A DNA stretch of 64,000 bases, from the NCBI RefSeq assembly GCF_037081775.1, contig NZ_JBAMHQ010000001.1, positions 806,001 to 870,000 of the forward strand, read 5' to 3'. The notes beneath the pieces are model-generated. The model was not told the origin of the DNA. It made no database searches and saw only the letters and a program-made list of their open reading frames with translations. Below, piece after piece: positions 42,779 through 51,928 of this stretch. Both the position numbers and the translations under genes were made by a program. Source of the DNA: Haladaptatus sp. ZSTT2. GTDB lineage: Archaea; Halobacteriota; Halobacteria; Halobacteriales; Halococcaceae. The number at the start of each line of letters is the position of its first letter. Position 1 is the stretch's first letter.

Positions 42779-45034
42779 ATGGGACTTGATGAAGATTCTC
42801 TCGCATACCACAAGCGCGACCCGCCCGGCAAAATCGAGATTTCGACGACGAAACCGACAAACACCCAGCGCGACCTGAGTCTGGCGTACTCGCCGGGCGT
42901 GGCCGCGCCGTGTCTTGCAATCGAAGAAAACCCGGACGACGCCTACACCTACACCGCGAAGGGCAACATGGTGGGCGTCATCTCGAATGGGTCTGCGGTG
43001 CTCGGCCTCGGCGACATCGGCGCACAAGCCTCGAAACCCGTGATGGAAGGAAAGGGCGTGCTGTTCAAACGCTTTGCCGACATCGACGTCTTCGACATCG
43101 AACTCGACCTTGATGACCCGGAAGCCATCATCGCGTCGGTGAAGGCCATGGAACCAACCTTCGGGGGCATCAACTTAGAGGACATCAAGGCCCCCGAGTG
43201 TTTCACCATCGAAGAGCGACTCCGAGAGCAGATGAACATCCCCGTGTTCCACGACGACCAACACGGCACCGCCATCATCTCCGGGGCCGCCCTGCTCAAT
43301 GCGTCAGACGTCGTTGACAAAGACCTCGACGAACTCGACATCGTGTTCTCGGGTGCCGGGGCAAGCGCCATCGCAACCGCTCGCTTTTACGTCTCGCTCG
43401 GCGCGAAGCGCGAGAACATCACGATGTGTGACTCCTCGGGCATCATCACGAAACAGCGCGCAGACGAAGGCGATGTCAACAAATACAAACAGCAGTTCGC
43501 CCGCGACGTGCCGGAAGGTGACCTCGCAGACGCGATGGAAGGCGCGGATGTGTTCGCAGGCCTCTCCATCGGCGGCATCGTGAGCCAAGAGATGGTTCAG
43601 TCGATGGCGTCAGACCCGGTTATCTTCGCCATGGCGAACCCCGACCCAGAAATCACCTACGAGGACGCGAAAAGCGCCCGCGACGACATGGTTATCATGG
43701 CGACGGGGCGCTCTGACTACCCGAATCAGGTGAACAACGTCCTCGGCTTCCCGTTCATCTTCCGGGGCGCACTCGACGTGCGCGCAAGCGAGATTAACGA
43801 GGAGATGAAGATTGCCGCCGCAAAGGCGCTCGCCCGTCTCGCGCGCCAAGACGTGCCTGATGCGGTCGTCAAAGCGTACGGCGACCAGCCGATTCAGTTC
43901 GGCCCTGACTACATCATCCCGAAACCGGTCGACCCGCGCGTCCTGTTCGAAGTCGCCCCGGCCGTTGCGAAGGCAGCCATCGACTCCGGTGCCTCGCGTA
44001 TCGAACTCGACATCGACCACTACGTCGAAAAGCTCGAAGCGCGCCTCGGGAAATCCCGTGAGATGATGCGCGTCGTCCTCAACAAGGCAAAGCTCGACCC
44101 AAAGCGCGTCGTGCTCGCGGAAGGCGACGACGAGAAGATGGTGCGCGCGGCCTACCAGCTCATAGAACAGGGCATCGCAGAGCCAATTTTGATTGGCGAC
44201 CGCGACCGTATCTGGGAGACCTCCCAGCGCCTCGGCCTCGAATTCGAGCCGGAAATCGTCGACCCAGACAAGAGCAACTTAGACGCCTACGCAGACCGGC
44301 TGTACGAACTCAGGCGGCGCAAAGGCGTCACCCGCCGCGAGGCTGACGAACTCATCACCGACGGCAACTACCTCGGCAGCGTGCTCGTGGAGATGGGTGA
44401 CGCAGACGCGATGCTCACGGGCCTCACGCACCACTATCCTTCCGCCCTACGCCCGCCCCTGCAGGTTGTCGGAACCGCGGAGAACGCCAAGTACGCCGCT
44501 GGGGTGTACATGCTCACCTTCAAAAACCGCGTCATCTTCTGCGTGGACACGACGGTCAACTTAGACCCGACCGAGGAGGTGCTCGCGGAGATTACGAAAC
44601 ACACCGCGACCCTCGCCCGCCGGTTCAACGTCGAGCCACGCGCCGCGTTGCTCTCCTACTCGAACTTCGGGTCGGTGGACAACGAAGGAACCGCGAAGGT
44701 TCGACGTGCCGCCCGCACGCTGCGGACTGACCCGGCTGCGGACTTCCCCGTTGACGGCGAGATGCAGGCGGACACCGCCGTCGTCAAGAGCATCCTCGAC
44801 GGTACCTACGAGTTCTCCGACCTGAAGAAATCGGCGAACGTGCTCGTGTTCCCGAACCTTGAGGCGGGGAACATCGCGTACAAACTCCTCCAGCGCCTCG
44901 GCGGCGCAGAGGCGATTGGGCCGATGCTCGTTGGGATGGACAAGCCCGTCCACGTCCTCCAGCGCGGCGACGAGGTCAAGGACATCGTGAATCTTGCGTC
45001 CGTCGCGGTCGTGGACGCCCAAGAGAACAACTAA
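42779..45034 (+). CDS. maeB: NADP-dependent malic enzyme fused to phosphotransacetylase-like domain
   Basis: 751 residues. The N-terminal malic enzyme part (about 1-430) has [41 protein letters not shown] and the dinucleotide loop [14 protein letters not shown]. It decarboxylates malate to pyruvate with NAD(P)+. The C-terminal part (about 430-751) is a phosphotransacetylase homologue ([31 protein letters not shown]) that in MaeB-type enzymes is regulatory, sensing acetyl-CoA. The two-domain length is typical. Met42779 ([13 protein letters not shown]) follows the TATA-like box catatcttttta (about 42744-42755). It is convergent with the DUF1684 gene, overlapping by 4 bp. Confidence 0.93.
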   Translation: MGLDEDSLAYHKRDPPGKIEISTTKPTNTQRDLSLAYSPGVAAPCLAIEENPDDAYTYTAKGNMVGVISNGSAVLGLGDIGAQASKPVMEGKGVLFKRFADIDVFDIELDLDDPEAIIASVKAMEPTFGGINLEDIKAPECFTIEERLREQMNIPVFHDDQHGTAIISGAALLNASDVVDKDLDELDIVFSGAGASAIATARFYVSLGAKRENITMCDSSGIITKQRADEGDVNKYKQQFARDVPEGDLADAMEGADVFAGLSIGGIVSQEMVQSMASDPVIFAMANPDPEITYEDAKSARDDMVIMATGRSDYPNQVNNVLGFPFIFRGALDVRASEINEEMKIAAAKALARLARQDVPDAVVKAYGDQPIQFGPDYIIPKPVDPRVLFEVAPAVAKAAIDSGASRIELDIDHYVEKLEARLGKSREMMRVVLNKAKLDPKRVVLAEGDDEKMVRAAYQLIEQGIAEPILIGDRDRIWETSQRLGLEFEPEIVDPDKSNLDAYADRLYELRRRKGVTRREADELITDGNYLGSVLVEMGDADAMLTGLTHHYPSALRPPLQVVGTAENAKYAAGVYMLTFKNRVIFCVDTTVNLDPTEEVLAEITKHTATLARRFNVEPRAALLSYSNFGSVDNEGTAKVRRAARTLRTDPAADFPVDGEMQADTAVVKSILDGTYEFSDLKKSANVLVFPNLEAGNIAYKLLQRLGGAEAIGPMLVGMDKPVHVLQRGDEVKDIVNLASVAVVDAQENN

Positions 45035-45564
45035 TTCGGCTCGTAGTTCTTTTCGCCCGCTTCGATTGGCACCTGGAGCCAGTTTTCACCCGGCGGCAGC
45101 GGGCATTCGTAGGCTTCTGAGTACGCACAGTACGGGTTGTACGCGAGGTTGAAATCGAGTATCCACGCCTCGCCCTCGCGGTCTGTCTCCTCTAAGTCGA
45201 GATAGCGGCCGCCGCCGTAAGTTTCAGACCCGCTGGTTCGGTCGCGGAAGGGGATGAACAGCCGCAGCTCGTGTTCGTCGGCGCGGTACGCCTGAATCAC
45301 GACTTGCTCGCCGTCGATTTCGATGCGGAACTCGCCCCACCGGATATACTGCCGAACCCCTTCGGTACTCGTTTCGAGGAGGAATTCTTCCTTCTCCGCG
45401 TGTTCCGAAAGCGGGACGACAAACCGCAAATCGGGGTTCGGGTCGTAGTACGACAGACCACGAAACCCCTCGCGTTGGTCGTAGGGAATCGGCGAATGCG
45501 GATGATTCTTGAAAAACTCGTCTTTGTGGGTGCGCTGTTCGACGAGGTCTTCTACAGTACTCAT
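45031..45564 (-). CDS. DUF1684 family protein
   Basis: This 177-residue soluble protein appears to be DUF1684. Its typical blocks are [20 protein letters not shown] near the start, [20 protein letters not shown] in the middle, and [20 protein letters not shown] near the end. Family function is not established; the conserved Tyr/Cys/Pro block could form an active site. It sits 3 bp downstream of the RNase HI gene and probably shares its transcript. Confidence 0.88.
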   Translation of the reverse strand: MSTVEDLVEQRTHKDEFFKNHPHSPIPYDQREGFRGLSYYDPNPDLRFVVPLSEHAEKEEFLLETSTEGVRQYIRWGEFRIEIDGEQVVIQAYRADEHELRLFIPFRDRTSGSETYGGGRYLDLEETDREGEAWILDFNLAYNPYCAYSEAYECPLPPGENWLQVPIEAGEKNYEPN

Positions 45565-45567
45565 TGG

Positions 45568-46203
45568 TTAGTCACCAGCGTGGCGGTCTGCTCGCGACGG
45601 CGGCGGAACGCCCGTCTCGCTCGGTGACTGTGGCACGTCGAACGGTTGTGGAAGCACACACCGCGCCCGCTCGCGGTTTACGTGACTGTACTGGTCTGGC
45701 GCGTTCGCAAGCGAGTGGGCCGGATTCTCTCCCGAGGAAATCTGTGCGGCTCTGAGCTCTGCGAACCCGCAGATACGGGCGCGAATCCCGCGCCAGTGGT
45801 GTTCTGCGTTCGCCGGAATGGTGAACTGATGGTTCGGGAGCCAGTCTGTATCCTGCGCCAGAATGGTCGCCGTGTTCACGTTCGCCGCGAGGTTCTCGTG
45901 GTCAATGAGGACGCCGACGCGCGCGGTCGGTGGTGCGCGTGTGGCGAGCACGTCGAGACCGAGGTGTAACGCCCGGTACTCTGCGACGTTGTTATCAGGT
46001 GGCGAATCCGGCACTGAAAGCCGAGCCACTCGTTCACCGTCGTGCGTTTCAATGACGACGCCCAACCCGCCACCGGACTCCCGGTACGACCCATCCGTCG
46101 CTACGTAAAAATGGCGATGGTGAGTGCGAGGGGGGTGTGCGATGTGCGGCGTGGGCGAATCGTCGAACAGGTTACGAAGGGTGCGTCGGCCGTACACGGC
46201 CAT
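45568..46203 (-). CDS. rnhA: Ribonuclease HI family protein
   Basis: 211 residues. The RNase H fold occupies about 32-170: FYVATDGSYRESGGGLGVVI (Asp37), NNVAEYRALHLGLDVL (Glu), VGVLIDHENLAANVN (Asp) and a later Arg/His-rich helix. The three acidic residues form the two-metal site that cleaves RNA in RNA-DNA hybrids. The N-terminal 30 and C-terminal 40 residues are extensions. Some active-site spacing differs from bacterial RNase HI, as in the archaeal subgroup. It may help remove primers or R-loops. Confidence 0.78.
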   Translation of the reverse strand: MAVYGRRTLRNLFDDSPTPHIAHPPRTHHRHFYVATDGSYRESGGGLGVVIETHDGERVARLSVPDSPPDNNVAEYRALHLGLDVLATRAPPTARVGVLIDHENLAANVNTATILAQDTDWLPNHQFTIPANAEHHWRGIRARICGFAELRAAQISSGENPAHSLANAPDQYSHVNRERARCVLPQPFDVPQSPSETGVPPPSRADRHAGD

Positions 46204-46308
46204 GTAACCCGATATGTTCCCAGATGATTTAAATGTGTGTCTTAGTATAGCAAACTGGAACGTCAGGGCACCGTAACCACTACCCCCTCGGATGACGTGT
46301 GGTCAGCT

Positions 46309-46806
46309 ATGGCACTCTTCGCACGCGACATCATGACCACGCCCGTCGAAACCGTCTCACCCGACGACGAGGTGAGCGACGTACTGACCCGACTGGCGCG
46401 GGCTTCATTCAACGGCTTTCCCGTCGTCGATGACGAGAATCACGTCGTGGGCATCGTCACCCAAGGCGACCTCGTTCACATCTTCCAGCCGTCGGACCGG
46501 ACGCTCTGGATTCCGATTGGCCTGCCGCCGTTTATCGAAAGCCAGACCTACGGCTTCGACCTCTCGTGGAAGGACGTGGACGTGAACATTGACCTCGCAA
46601 AGAACGCGCGAAAACCCATCAAAGACGTGATGACCGAAGACGTGGTGACGGTCACCCCGGACGACGACTTGGCCACGATTCTCGACCTCGTAACCGACGA
46701 GGAGCGCGACATCAATCGCTTGCCCGTCGTCGAAGCCGACGTGCTCGTCGGCATCATCACCCGCGACGACATCCTCGCTGCGCTTCGCGGCGAACGCGTT
46801 GCCTAA
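46309..46806 (+). CDS. Protein with paired CBS domains
   Basis: 165 residues made of two CBS motifs: ARDIMTTPVETVSPDDEVSD...NGFPVVDDENHVVGIVTQGDL and IKDVMTEDVVTVTPDDDLAT...INRLPVVEADVLVGIITRDDI. Between them lies a 40-residue insert (FQPSDRTLWIPIGLPPFIES) common in HPP/CBS proteins of archaea. The pair should bind an adenine nucleotide and regulate an unknown partner. Met46309 starts directly at the first motif. The DMT transporter follows at 46843. Confidence 0.88.
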   Translation: MALFARDIMTTPVETVSPDDEVSDVLTRLARASFNGFPVVDDENHVVGIVTQGDLVHIFQPSDRTLWIPIGLPPFIESQTYGFDLSWKDVDVNIDLAKNARKPIKDVMTEDVVTVTPDDDLATILDLVTDEERDINRLPVVEADVLVGIITRDDILAALRGERVA

Positions 46807-46842
46807 CGAAAGGTTGAGGCTCGCTGACACGCCATTCCCGAT

Positions 46843-47769
46843 GTGCGCTATCGGAATCTACTCCTGTTCGTGTTCCTCGCCGCCATCTGGGGGTCTGCGT
46901 TCATGGCCATCAAGGCAGGGCTGGAATTCTTCCCGCCCGTGCTGTTCGCCGCCCTCCGCTACGATATCGCGGCGGTGTTCATGCTCGCCTACGCCGTCTA
47001 CGTGACCGACCACTGGCTGCCCCGCACGCGAAGCGAATGGTGGCTCGTCACCGTCGGGGCCGTCTTGATGATTGCTGGCTACCACATCTTCCTGTTCGTC
47101 GGTGAAACCCAGACGACGAGCGCGGCGGCCGCCGTCATCATCAGCCTCTCGCCAATTTTGACCACGACGTTCGCCCGCGCGCTCTTGCCCAGCCAGCGAC
47201 TCACCGCCGCCGGCGTCGCGGGCATGGTCATCGCGCTCCTCGGCGTCGCCATCCTCGCCCGGCCCGACCCCGCGAACCTCCTCACCGAGGACGTGGTCGC
47301 AAAGGGACTGGTATTCCTCGCCGCGCTCTCGTTTTCGTTCGGTAGCGTGCTGACCCGGCGCATTGACGCCCGCCTGCCAATCGAAACGATGGAGGCGTGG
47401 TCGATGCTCGGCGGGGCGCTGCTCATGCACGCCGTGAGTCTCGCCCTCCCGAACGAGTCGCTCGGAGACATCGTCTGGACGAACGAGGGGCTGCTCGCGC
47501 TTGCCTACCTCTCGGTCGTGGCGAGTGCGATTGGCTTTCTCATCTACTTCGACCTGTTAGAACGCCTCGGCCCCGTCGAAATCAACCTCGTCTCCTACGT
47601 CGCGCCCATCTTCGCGGCGCTCAGCGGCTTCCTGTTCTTACAGGAAGGGCTTGACCAGTACACCGTCGCTGGCTTCCTCGTCATCTTCACCGGCTTTCTC
47701 CTGCTCAAAGGCCGTGACATTCGCACGGAACTGTTGGGGACTGCCCAGAGCGACGGCTCGACTGATTAA
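46843..47769 (+). CDS. EamA/DMT-superfamily transporter
   Basis: This 308-residue membrane protein of ten helices has two EamA repeats. The first begins LLLFVFLAAIWGSAFMAIKAGL and the second KGLVFLAALSFSFGSVLTRR; APIFAALSGFLFLQEGLD is the typical ninth-helix motif. It exports or imports metabolites, substrate unknown. The start codon is GTG46843; an ATG two bases upstream is out of frame. Its end overlaps the convergent GerW-like gene by 4 bp. Confidence 0.87.
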   Translation: MRYRNLLLFVFLAAIWGSAFMAIKAGLEFFPPVLFAALRYDIAAVFMLAYAVYVTDHWLPRTRSEWWLVTVGAVLMIAGYHIFLFVGETQTTSAAAAVIISLSPILTTTFARALLPSQRLTAAGVAGMVIALLGVAILARPDPANLLTEDVVAKGLVFLAALSFSFGSVLTRRIDARLPIETMEAWSMLGGALLMHAVSLALPNESLGDIVWTNEGLLALAYLSVVASAIGFLIYFDLLERLGPVEINLVSYVAPIFAALSGFLFLQEGLDQYTVAGFLVIFTGFLLLKGRDIRTELLGTAQSDGSTD

Positions 47770-48215
47770 TCGCGCCGTCGCAGACTGCGGCTGAGCAGGA
47801 GTCCTATGAATATCCCGAGAAGAATGGTTCTCGCGGTGTGTTTTCGGTCGCTGAATCGAATGAATCGCGTGTCCGTATCGGTGATTTCGACGACGCCAAT
47901 GGGCATCGCCGCGACACCCCCGCCAAATCCGGCACCTTCGCCATCTGCCTCGCTTGCTGTGGTCTCCGTACTGGTCGCTCCGTCCGTTCTCTCCTCGCTG
48001 TCTATTGACTCTTCTTCGTCTCCCGCTCTTTTGTCACTGTCAATCGCTCCGGTCGCACTGTCGCTCTGCCCGTACCCGCCACCGAAGCCATAGGCGATGC
48101 GCGCAACCGGAATCACCGTCTTATCCGCGTGTTCGACTGGGTTGCCGTAGACGGCGGTCACGCTCGCAGACGAGCGCAGTTGCTCGACCAGTGTCTGAAT
48201 CGGTTGTGCGTCCAT
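47766..48215 (-). CDS. GerW/YtfJ-like protein
   Basis: 149 residues. The core (MDAQPIQTLVEQLRSSASVTAVYGNPVEHADKTVIPVARIAYGFGGGYG) followed later by GFGGGVAAMPIGVVEITDTD matches the GerW (sporulation protein YtfJ) family, which in archaea occurs without sporulation. An acidic insert (about 52-95) separates the Gly-rich parts, and a C-terminal helix (RTILLGIFIGLLLSRSL) may anchor it in the membrane. Function unknown. Met48215 gives a normal family start. Confidence 0.82.
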   Translation of the reverse strand: MDAQPIQTLVEQLRSSASVTAVYGNPVEHADKTVIPVARIAYGFGGGYGQSDSATGAIDSDKRAGDEEESIDSEERTDGATSTETTASEADGEGAGFGGGVAAMPIGVVEITDTDTRFIRFSDRKHTARTILLGIFIGLLLSRSLRRRD

Positions 48216-48253
48216 TTTCTCGCAGAACAGTTGGGTGGGAAACAGGATAACCG

Positions 48254-49222
48254 TTATTTCGCGTTCGCCAGCCGCTCGAACTGGTCGCGCGACAGCGCAA
48301 GGTCGGTTGCGGCGAGGTTCTCTTCTAGCTGTTCGACCGTGCGCGCGCCGATAATCGGAGCCGTCACCGCGTCGTGATGGAGCAGCCACGAGAGGCTCAC
48401 GGCGGCGGGCGACGCGCCGACTTCGCGGGAGACCTCCTCTACCTCCTCCATCACGTCGAAGTTCGCGCTCGTGAGGTAGGTGTCTGCGAACTGCGAGTCA
48501 GTCGCACCGCGTGTTCCCGCAGGCGGTTCCTCGGTGCGTTTGTACTTCCCCGAGAGGAAGCCACCGGCGAGGGGACTCCACGGCACGACGGCGAGGTCGT
48601 AGTAGCTCGCCATCTCCAGATAGTTGCCTTCGATTTCGCGGTTGACGAGGTTGTAGCGTGGCTGGGCGACGGTGAACGGTTCGTAGCCGCGGCGGTCCGC
48701 AATCTCGTTCGCGCGGGTGACTTTCCACGCGTTCGGCTCGAACGTCGAGGTGCCGAGGTGGTTCACCTTCCCGGCTTCGACGAGGCCGTTCAGGGTTCGC
48801 ATGAACTGCTCTGGCGGGGTGTCGTCGTCCCAGCGGTGGATGTACAGAATGTCGACGAAACTGGTGCCGAGTCGTTCTAAGATGCGGTCAATTTCCTTCC
48901 TGAGGTGCTTGCGGTTCAGTCCGCGGCCGTTCGGGTCGGCGCGCGTTGGCCAGTACACCTTCGAAGCGATGACGAACTCCTCGCGGTCGCGCCCGGCGAG
49001 CCAGTCACCGATGTACTCCTCTGCGCGGCCGTCGCCGTAGATGTCTGCAGTGTCGATGAAGCGACCGCCGTGTGCTTCGTAGGCGTCTAAAAGTTCGTGT
49101 GCACGGTCTGCGTCAACTTCGATGTCGCCCTGGTCGTTCTCGCGGCCGAACCGCCAGGTGCCAAAGGCGAGTTCAGAGACTTGGAGACCAGTGCGGCCAA
49201 GCGGGACGAAATCGAGAGCCAT
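48254..49222 (-). CDS. Aldo/keto reductase
   Basis: This 322-residue NADPH-dependent oxidoreductase has a TIM barrel. The catalytic tetrad is Asp and Tyr in FIDTADIYGDGRAEEYIG, Lys in FVIASKVYWPT and His in ILYIHRWDDDT. The NADPH-binding C-terminus is IIGARTVEQLEENLAA. Substrate unknown; it resembles YajO/voltage-gated-channel-beta-like AKRs. No linked operon partner. Confidence 0.92.
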   Translation of the reverse strand: MALDFVPLGRTGLQVSELAFGTWRFGRENDQGDIEVDADRAHELLDAYEAHGGRFIDTADIYGDGRAEEYIGDWLAGRDREEFVIASKVYWPTRADPNGRGLNRKHLRKEIDRILERLGTSFVDILYIHRWDDDTPPEQFMRTLNGLVEAGKVNHLGTSTFEPNAWKVTRANEIADRRGYEPFTVAQPRYNLVNREIEGNYLEMASYYDLAVVPWSPLAGGFLSGKYKRTEEPPAGTRGATDSQFADTYLTSANFDVMEEVEEVSREVGASPAAVSLSWLLHHDAVTAPIIGARTVEQLEENLAATDLALSRDQFERLANAK

Positions 49223-49254
49223 ATCCGAGCTAGCTCCCGAAACAGAATAAATCC

Positions 49255-49551
49255 TCAGCGTTCGCTCTCGTGGTGGGAGTGACCCACGACGAGGGCGATC
49301 ACGTTGAGTGCGAGCAGTGAGACGAACGCGACCTGTTCTGCGGTCGTGGTGAGGCCGGAGAGGAGCAATGGCACGTGGAGGAAGGGCAGTGCGATTGCAG
49401 ACCAGAAGGCAGCGGCTTCAAACGAGCGGACAAGCTCGTCTCGGTAGTTCGCAGCGACGGTTGCGAGCGATGCAGTCGGGTCTCCAGAGTCGCCCGCATC
49501 GCGGCGGGCGGCGAGAGAGGACCTGTTTTCATTCATGGCGGATTCGTTCAT
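49255..49551 (-). CDS. Small membrane protein with two helices
   Basis: 98 residues. The N-terminal 40 residues are polar (Asn/Ser/Arg/Asp), then helices at about 45-65 (FWSAIALPFLHVPLLLSGL) and 70-88 (VAFVSLLALNVIALVVG), ending in HSHHESER, a His-rich tip. No family recognised. Met49551 is chosen because GAGGT lies about 15 bases upstream; Met49536 and Met49578 are alternatives. It is next to the aldo/keto reductase on the same strand. Confidence 0.55.
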   Translation of the reverse strand: MNESAMNENRSSLAARRDAGDSGDPTASLATVAANYRDELVRSFEAAAFWSAIALPFLHVPLLLSGLTTTAEQVAFVSLLALNVIALVVGHSHHESER

Positions 49552-49715
49552 GGCGGACACCCCATTTACCTCACACATCTCTACGACAGGAGATAGCATA
49601 TAATGGGTGGAGCGTTTGGACAGTTTTCTCCCATTTCACGGTTCAAGAACAATCTGAAAACGTTTCATGAGTGCCTAAAATCTGTCCTTATTCTTCAAAG
49701 CCCGCGCAAAAGTCG

Positions 49716-50177
49716 TCATTTCGAAAGTCCAGATTCATCTCCAAGAACTTTCACATCGACCGTGTGCTGGCCGTGCCTACCAACGAGCGTGACTGTCTCT
49801 TTGAGCCGACTCAAGACGGCCGTGCGCCACGCATCAACGGCTGCGCGATGGCGCTCGTAGTGTTCTTCGACCGTGTACTGTGTGTCGCTTTCTGCCCGAA
49901 GTGCCGTTTCCGTATCTTCTGCGTGCGGGTACGGCGGGGCGGCGTCGATGAGTGCCTCCGGGTCGATATGGAGGGGTGCTGGTTCGGGTGGCTGGTAGGC
50001 ATCGCCTTCCCGGACGAGATGCAGTCTTGCACGCATCCGCCCGTTGAACGGCGGGGTGAGTCGAATCACCGCTCGCTGGTCGCGGCGTGACTGGTTTGCC
50101 TCGTGGGCCATCACGACATCGCTCGCGGTCACGGCAATCGACCGGACGACGCGATAATCGTCAGGGTGCGAGGGCAT
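49716..50177 (-). CDS. Conserved hypothetical protein
   Basis: This 153-residue soluble protein begins MPSHPDDYRVVRSIAVTASD, with an early beta region (RAVIRLTPPFNGRMRARLHL) and a later helical part (YTVEEHYERHRAAVDAWRTAVLSRL). No metal or nucleotide motif is evident. Composition and codon use are normal for the window. It is divergent from the 74-residue gene at 50257 with an 80-bp gap. Function unknown. Confidence 0.68.
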   Translation of the reverse strand: MPSHPDDYRVVRSIAVTASDVVMAHEANQSRRDQRAVIRLTPPFNGRMRARLHLVREGDAYQPPEPAPLHIDPEALIDAAPPYPHAEDTETALRAESDTQYTVEEHYERHRAAVDAWRTAVLSRLKETVTLVGRHGQHTVDVKVLGDESGLSK

Positions 50178-50256
50178 GAACGAGGGTACGGCGAGGGGCC
50201 TAAAGAGCGTGCCGCGCTTTCGAGGGGCTTAGGTTAGTCACCCCCTATGCAGCGCT

Positions 50257-50481
50257 ATGAGCTGGGCAGAAGGCACACCGATTGGCGACAAACGCGAATG
50301 GCGACGCGACGACGACTACGCGACCATCAGCCTGCGCCAGACGCGGGGTGGCAACTGGGCCGTCTCGTTCGACCGACTGATTCAGGCCCCAGAAGGCGAG
50401 GCGTACAAACACGAACTCGTCGAAACGGAACGCGAGGCGCTCGAACTCGTCGGTGAGTGGCAAGCGATGTACGACGTATAA
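50257..50481 (+). CDS. Small conserved haloarchaeal protein
   Basis: 74 residues: MSWAEGTPIGDKREWRRDDD, then alternating strand/helix pattern (ATISLRQTRGGNWAVSFDRL, TEREALELVGEWQAMYDV). It is a compact soluble protein, probably a small alpha/beta fold; no motif is recognised. The 230 bp that follow (50482-50711) hold no gene I can support. Confidence 0.65.
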   Translation: MSWAEGTPIGDKREWRRDDDYATISLRQTRGGNWAVSFDRLIQAPEGEAYKHELVETEREALELVGEWQAMYDV

Positions 50482-50711
50482 GAGTGAACGCGGGAGAAGG
50501 GGGGGAAAGGGTTGTTAGTGGGGTAAGTATAACAAGTGAATCTCCCGCGCCAAGTTTCTATTCAGCACATAGCGTAATAAAGGTAGTCAGAAGCGTAACC
50601 CATCCATCATTAGTTCTACGGCCGCCATGTGGTGGTTGGTGGCGAAATAGTATCGGTAGTGTGCAGGACGTGACTGCGCGACAGCGACGCACCGCACCTA
50701 AGCGGGCCAGC

Positions 50712-51281
50712 TTACGACGCAAGTGCGCGTTTCAGGTCGGCTGCCGGAAGCTGGTCGAGCGAGCGCGGGGGTTCCGGGGTGTCGCTCGGTTCGCTGAGTC
50801 TGAGCTTCCACCATTCAACGTCGTTCCAGCGACCGTGTTTGTAGCCCGCCTCCGTGATGACGCCAACGCGCTCGAAGCCGAACGCCTCGTGGAGGGCGAC
50901 GCTCGGCTCGTTCGGGACGGTGATGATGGCGAACGCAGAGACGAATCCTTGCTCGTGGAGAACGGCAAACAGCGCCTCGTAGAGCCTGCGGCCAAGCCCC
51001 TGACCGCGAACGTCCTCGTGGATATAGACGGAGACGTTCACCGTCCACTGGTAGGCGTCGCGGTAGTTGTGCATACCCGCGTAGGCGTAGCCGAGAATGG
51101 AACCGTCTTCGCCCTCACAGACGAGCCACGGATGGCTCGGCAGTGTCTCCTCGATTCGGTTGCTGAGTTCTGCTTCCGTGGGCGGCTCTGTCTCGAACGA
51201 GACCGTCGTCTCGCGCACCATGGGCGCGTAGATGGTGCGAATCCCCGGCGCATCATCCGGCGTGGCGAGGCGTATGTGCAT
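50712..51281 (-). CDS. GNAT acetyltransferase, phosphinothricin-acetyltransferase-like
   Basis: 189 residues: IRLATPDDAPGIRTIYAPMV, ETTVSFETEPPTEAELSNRI, the acetyl-CoA loop EDVRGQGLGRRLYEALFAVL and NEPSVALHEAFGFERVGVI. This is the Pat/MddA-type pattern, which acetylates phosphinothricin, methionine sulfoximine or related amines. The natural substrate here is unknown. It is transcribed away from the tRNA-Met locus. Confidence 0.87.
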   Translation of the reverse strand: MHIRLATPDDAPGIRTIYAPMVRETTVSFETEPPTEAELSNRIEETLPSHPWLVCEGEDGSILGYAYAGMHNYRDAYQWTVNVSVYIHEDVRGQGLGRRLYEALFAVLHEQGFVSAFAIITVPNEPSVALHEAFGFERVGVITEAGYKHGRWNDVEWWKLRLSEPSDTPEPPRSLDQLPAADLKRALAS

Positions 51282-51479
51282 GCTCTCAGGGACACGCGGG
51301 AGGTAGAAAAATCGCAGGTTCAGGCGAGTGTTTCGACTACTGGTCTAGGCGAGTAGTCTTTGGTGTCCCACCACCCGCGAACACCTAGCTTACGGCGAAC
51401 TGTAACCAACGAGACACGCCCCACTTTCTCCACTAGGGTGCGACTCACGGGAGTGAGCGACGATTGCAGTGAATCAGTT

Positions 51480-51500
51480 CCCGGGGAGGGCTGCCGAACC
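51480..51500 (-). repeat. tRNA-Met tail copy 1
   Basis: cccggggagggct matches the acceptor/T-arm end of tRNA-Met (51780-51792), followed by gccgaacc, which has one additional base relative to the real T-loop. It then joins acggtcgcttccgctcc, nearly the sequence found after the tRNA-Val tail copies. Upstream of it lies a partly decayed inverted repeat (cgactcac ... gtgagcg at 51441-51459). It is not a tRNA gene. The stretch 51282-51479 holds no gene. Confidence 0.8.
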
Positions 51501-51576
51501 ACGGTCGCTTCCGCTCCCTGCATCACGTTCGCTTCGCTCACGTGATACCTACGGGTTCTCCGCGTCTACCGGCCAG

Positions 51577-51624
51577 CTTTTCACGGAGTTACGACTCACG
51601 AGAGTGAGTCGCGTAAGTGAAAAG
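51577..51624. repeat. Nested inverted repeat next to tail copy 2 of tRNA-Met
   Basis: The outer arms cttttcac (51577-51584) and gtgaaaag (51617-51624) pair perfectly. The inner arms cgactcac and gtgagtcg also pair perfectly around gaga. The right arm ends two bases before tail copy 2. It has the same architecture as the repeat at 51724-51779, with different outer-arm sequence. Confidence 0.85.
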
Positions 51625-51646
51625 TGCCCGGGGAGGGCTACCGAAC
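51625..51646 (-). repeat. tRNA-Met tail copy 2
   Basis: tgcccggggagggct is identical to the real tRNA end at 51778-51792, then accgaac with an additional base in the T-loop, as in copy 1. Copies are spaced 147 and 153 bp, so they form a tandem array with the intact tRNA. The following 130 bp include cctacgggttc, also present after copy 1. Confidence 0.82.
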
Positions 51647-51723
51647 TTCAGTCGCAGCAAGCTGCTCCCTACTGGACGCTCACCCGGTTCGCGTCCAGCC
51701 TACGGGTTCGTCGCCGTGATGTG

Positions 51724-51779
51724 CATACATTTTGAGGAGCTTGTCGCTCACAGAGTGAGCGACGGAATCAAAATGTATG
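51724..51779. repeat. Nested inverted repeat directly at the 3' end of tRNA-Met
   Basis: The outer arms catacatttt (51724-51733) and aaaatgtatg (51770-51779) pair perfectly over 10 bp. The inner arms gtcgctca and tgagcgac pair over 8 bp around cagag. The right arm overlaps the last two bases of the tRNA gene. In the transcript it would be a hairpin immediately after the tRNA, possibly a terminator or processing signal. Confidence 0.88.
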
Positions 51780-51928
51780 CCCGGGGAGGGCTCCGAACCC
51801 TCGATCTCCGCATGTCCCAGGTTAGAGGCTCGGCAAAGCCTCCGGAACATGTCGGGAGCTTCCAAGGCTCCGCACCGAATCTCGTAACCCTATGAGTGCG
51901 GCGCTATGTCCAGCTAAGCCACCCGGGC
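51778..51928 (-). tRNA. Elongator tRNA-Met(CAT) with 77-nt intron
   Basis: The minus strand has acceptor GCCCGGG pairing with CCCGGGC, discriminator A, T-arm GAGGG-TTCGGAG-CCCTC and anticodon arm CCGCA-CTCATA | A-TGCGG. The intron at 51814-51890 interrupts after position 37, the usual archaeal site, and the mature tRNA is 74 nt. Such an intron, of similar length, is the rule in haloarchaeal elongator tRNA-Met and is removed by the splicing endonuclease at a bulge-helix-bulge. CCA is not encoded. Confidence 0.93.

Noticed and set aside
51320-51541. Minus-strand 73-codon frame across the first tRNA-Met tail copy
   Set aside because: It runs through the tail repeat and inverted repeat, so the protein would be an artefact of repeated DNA.
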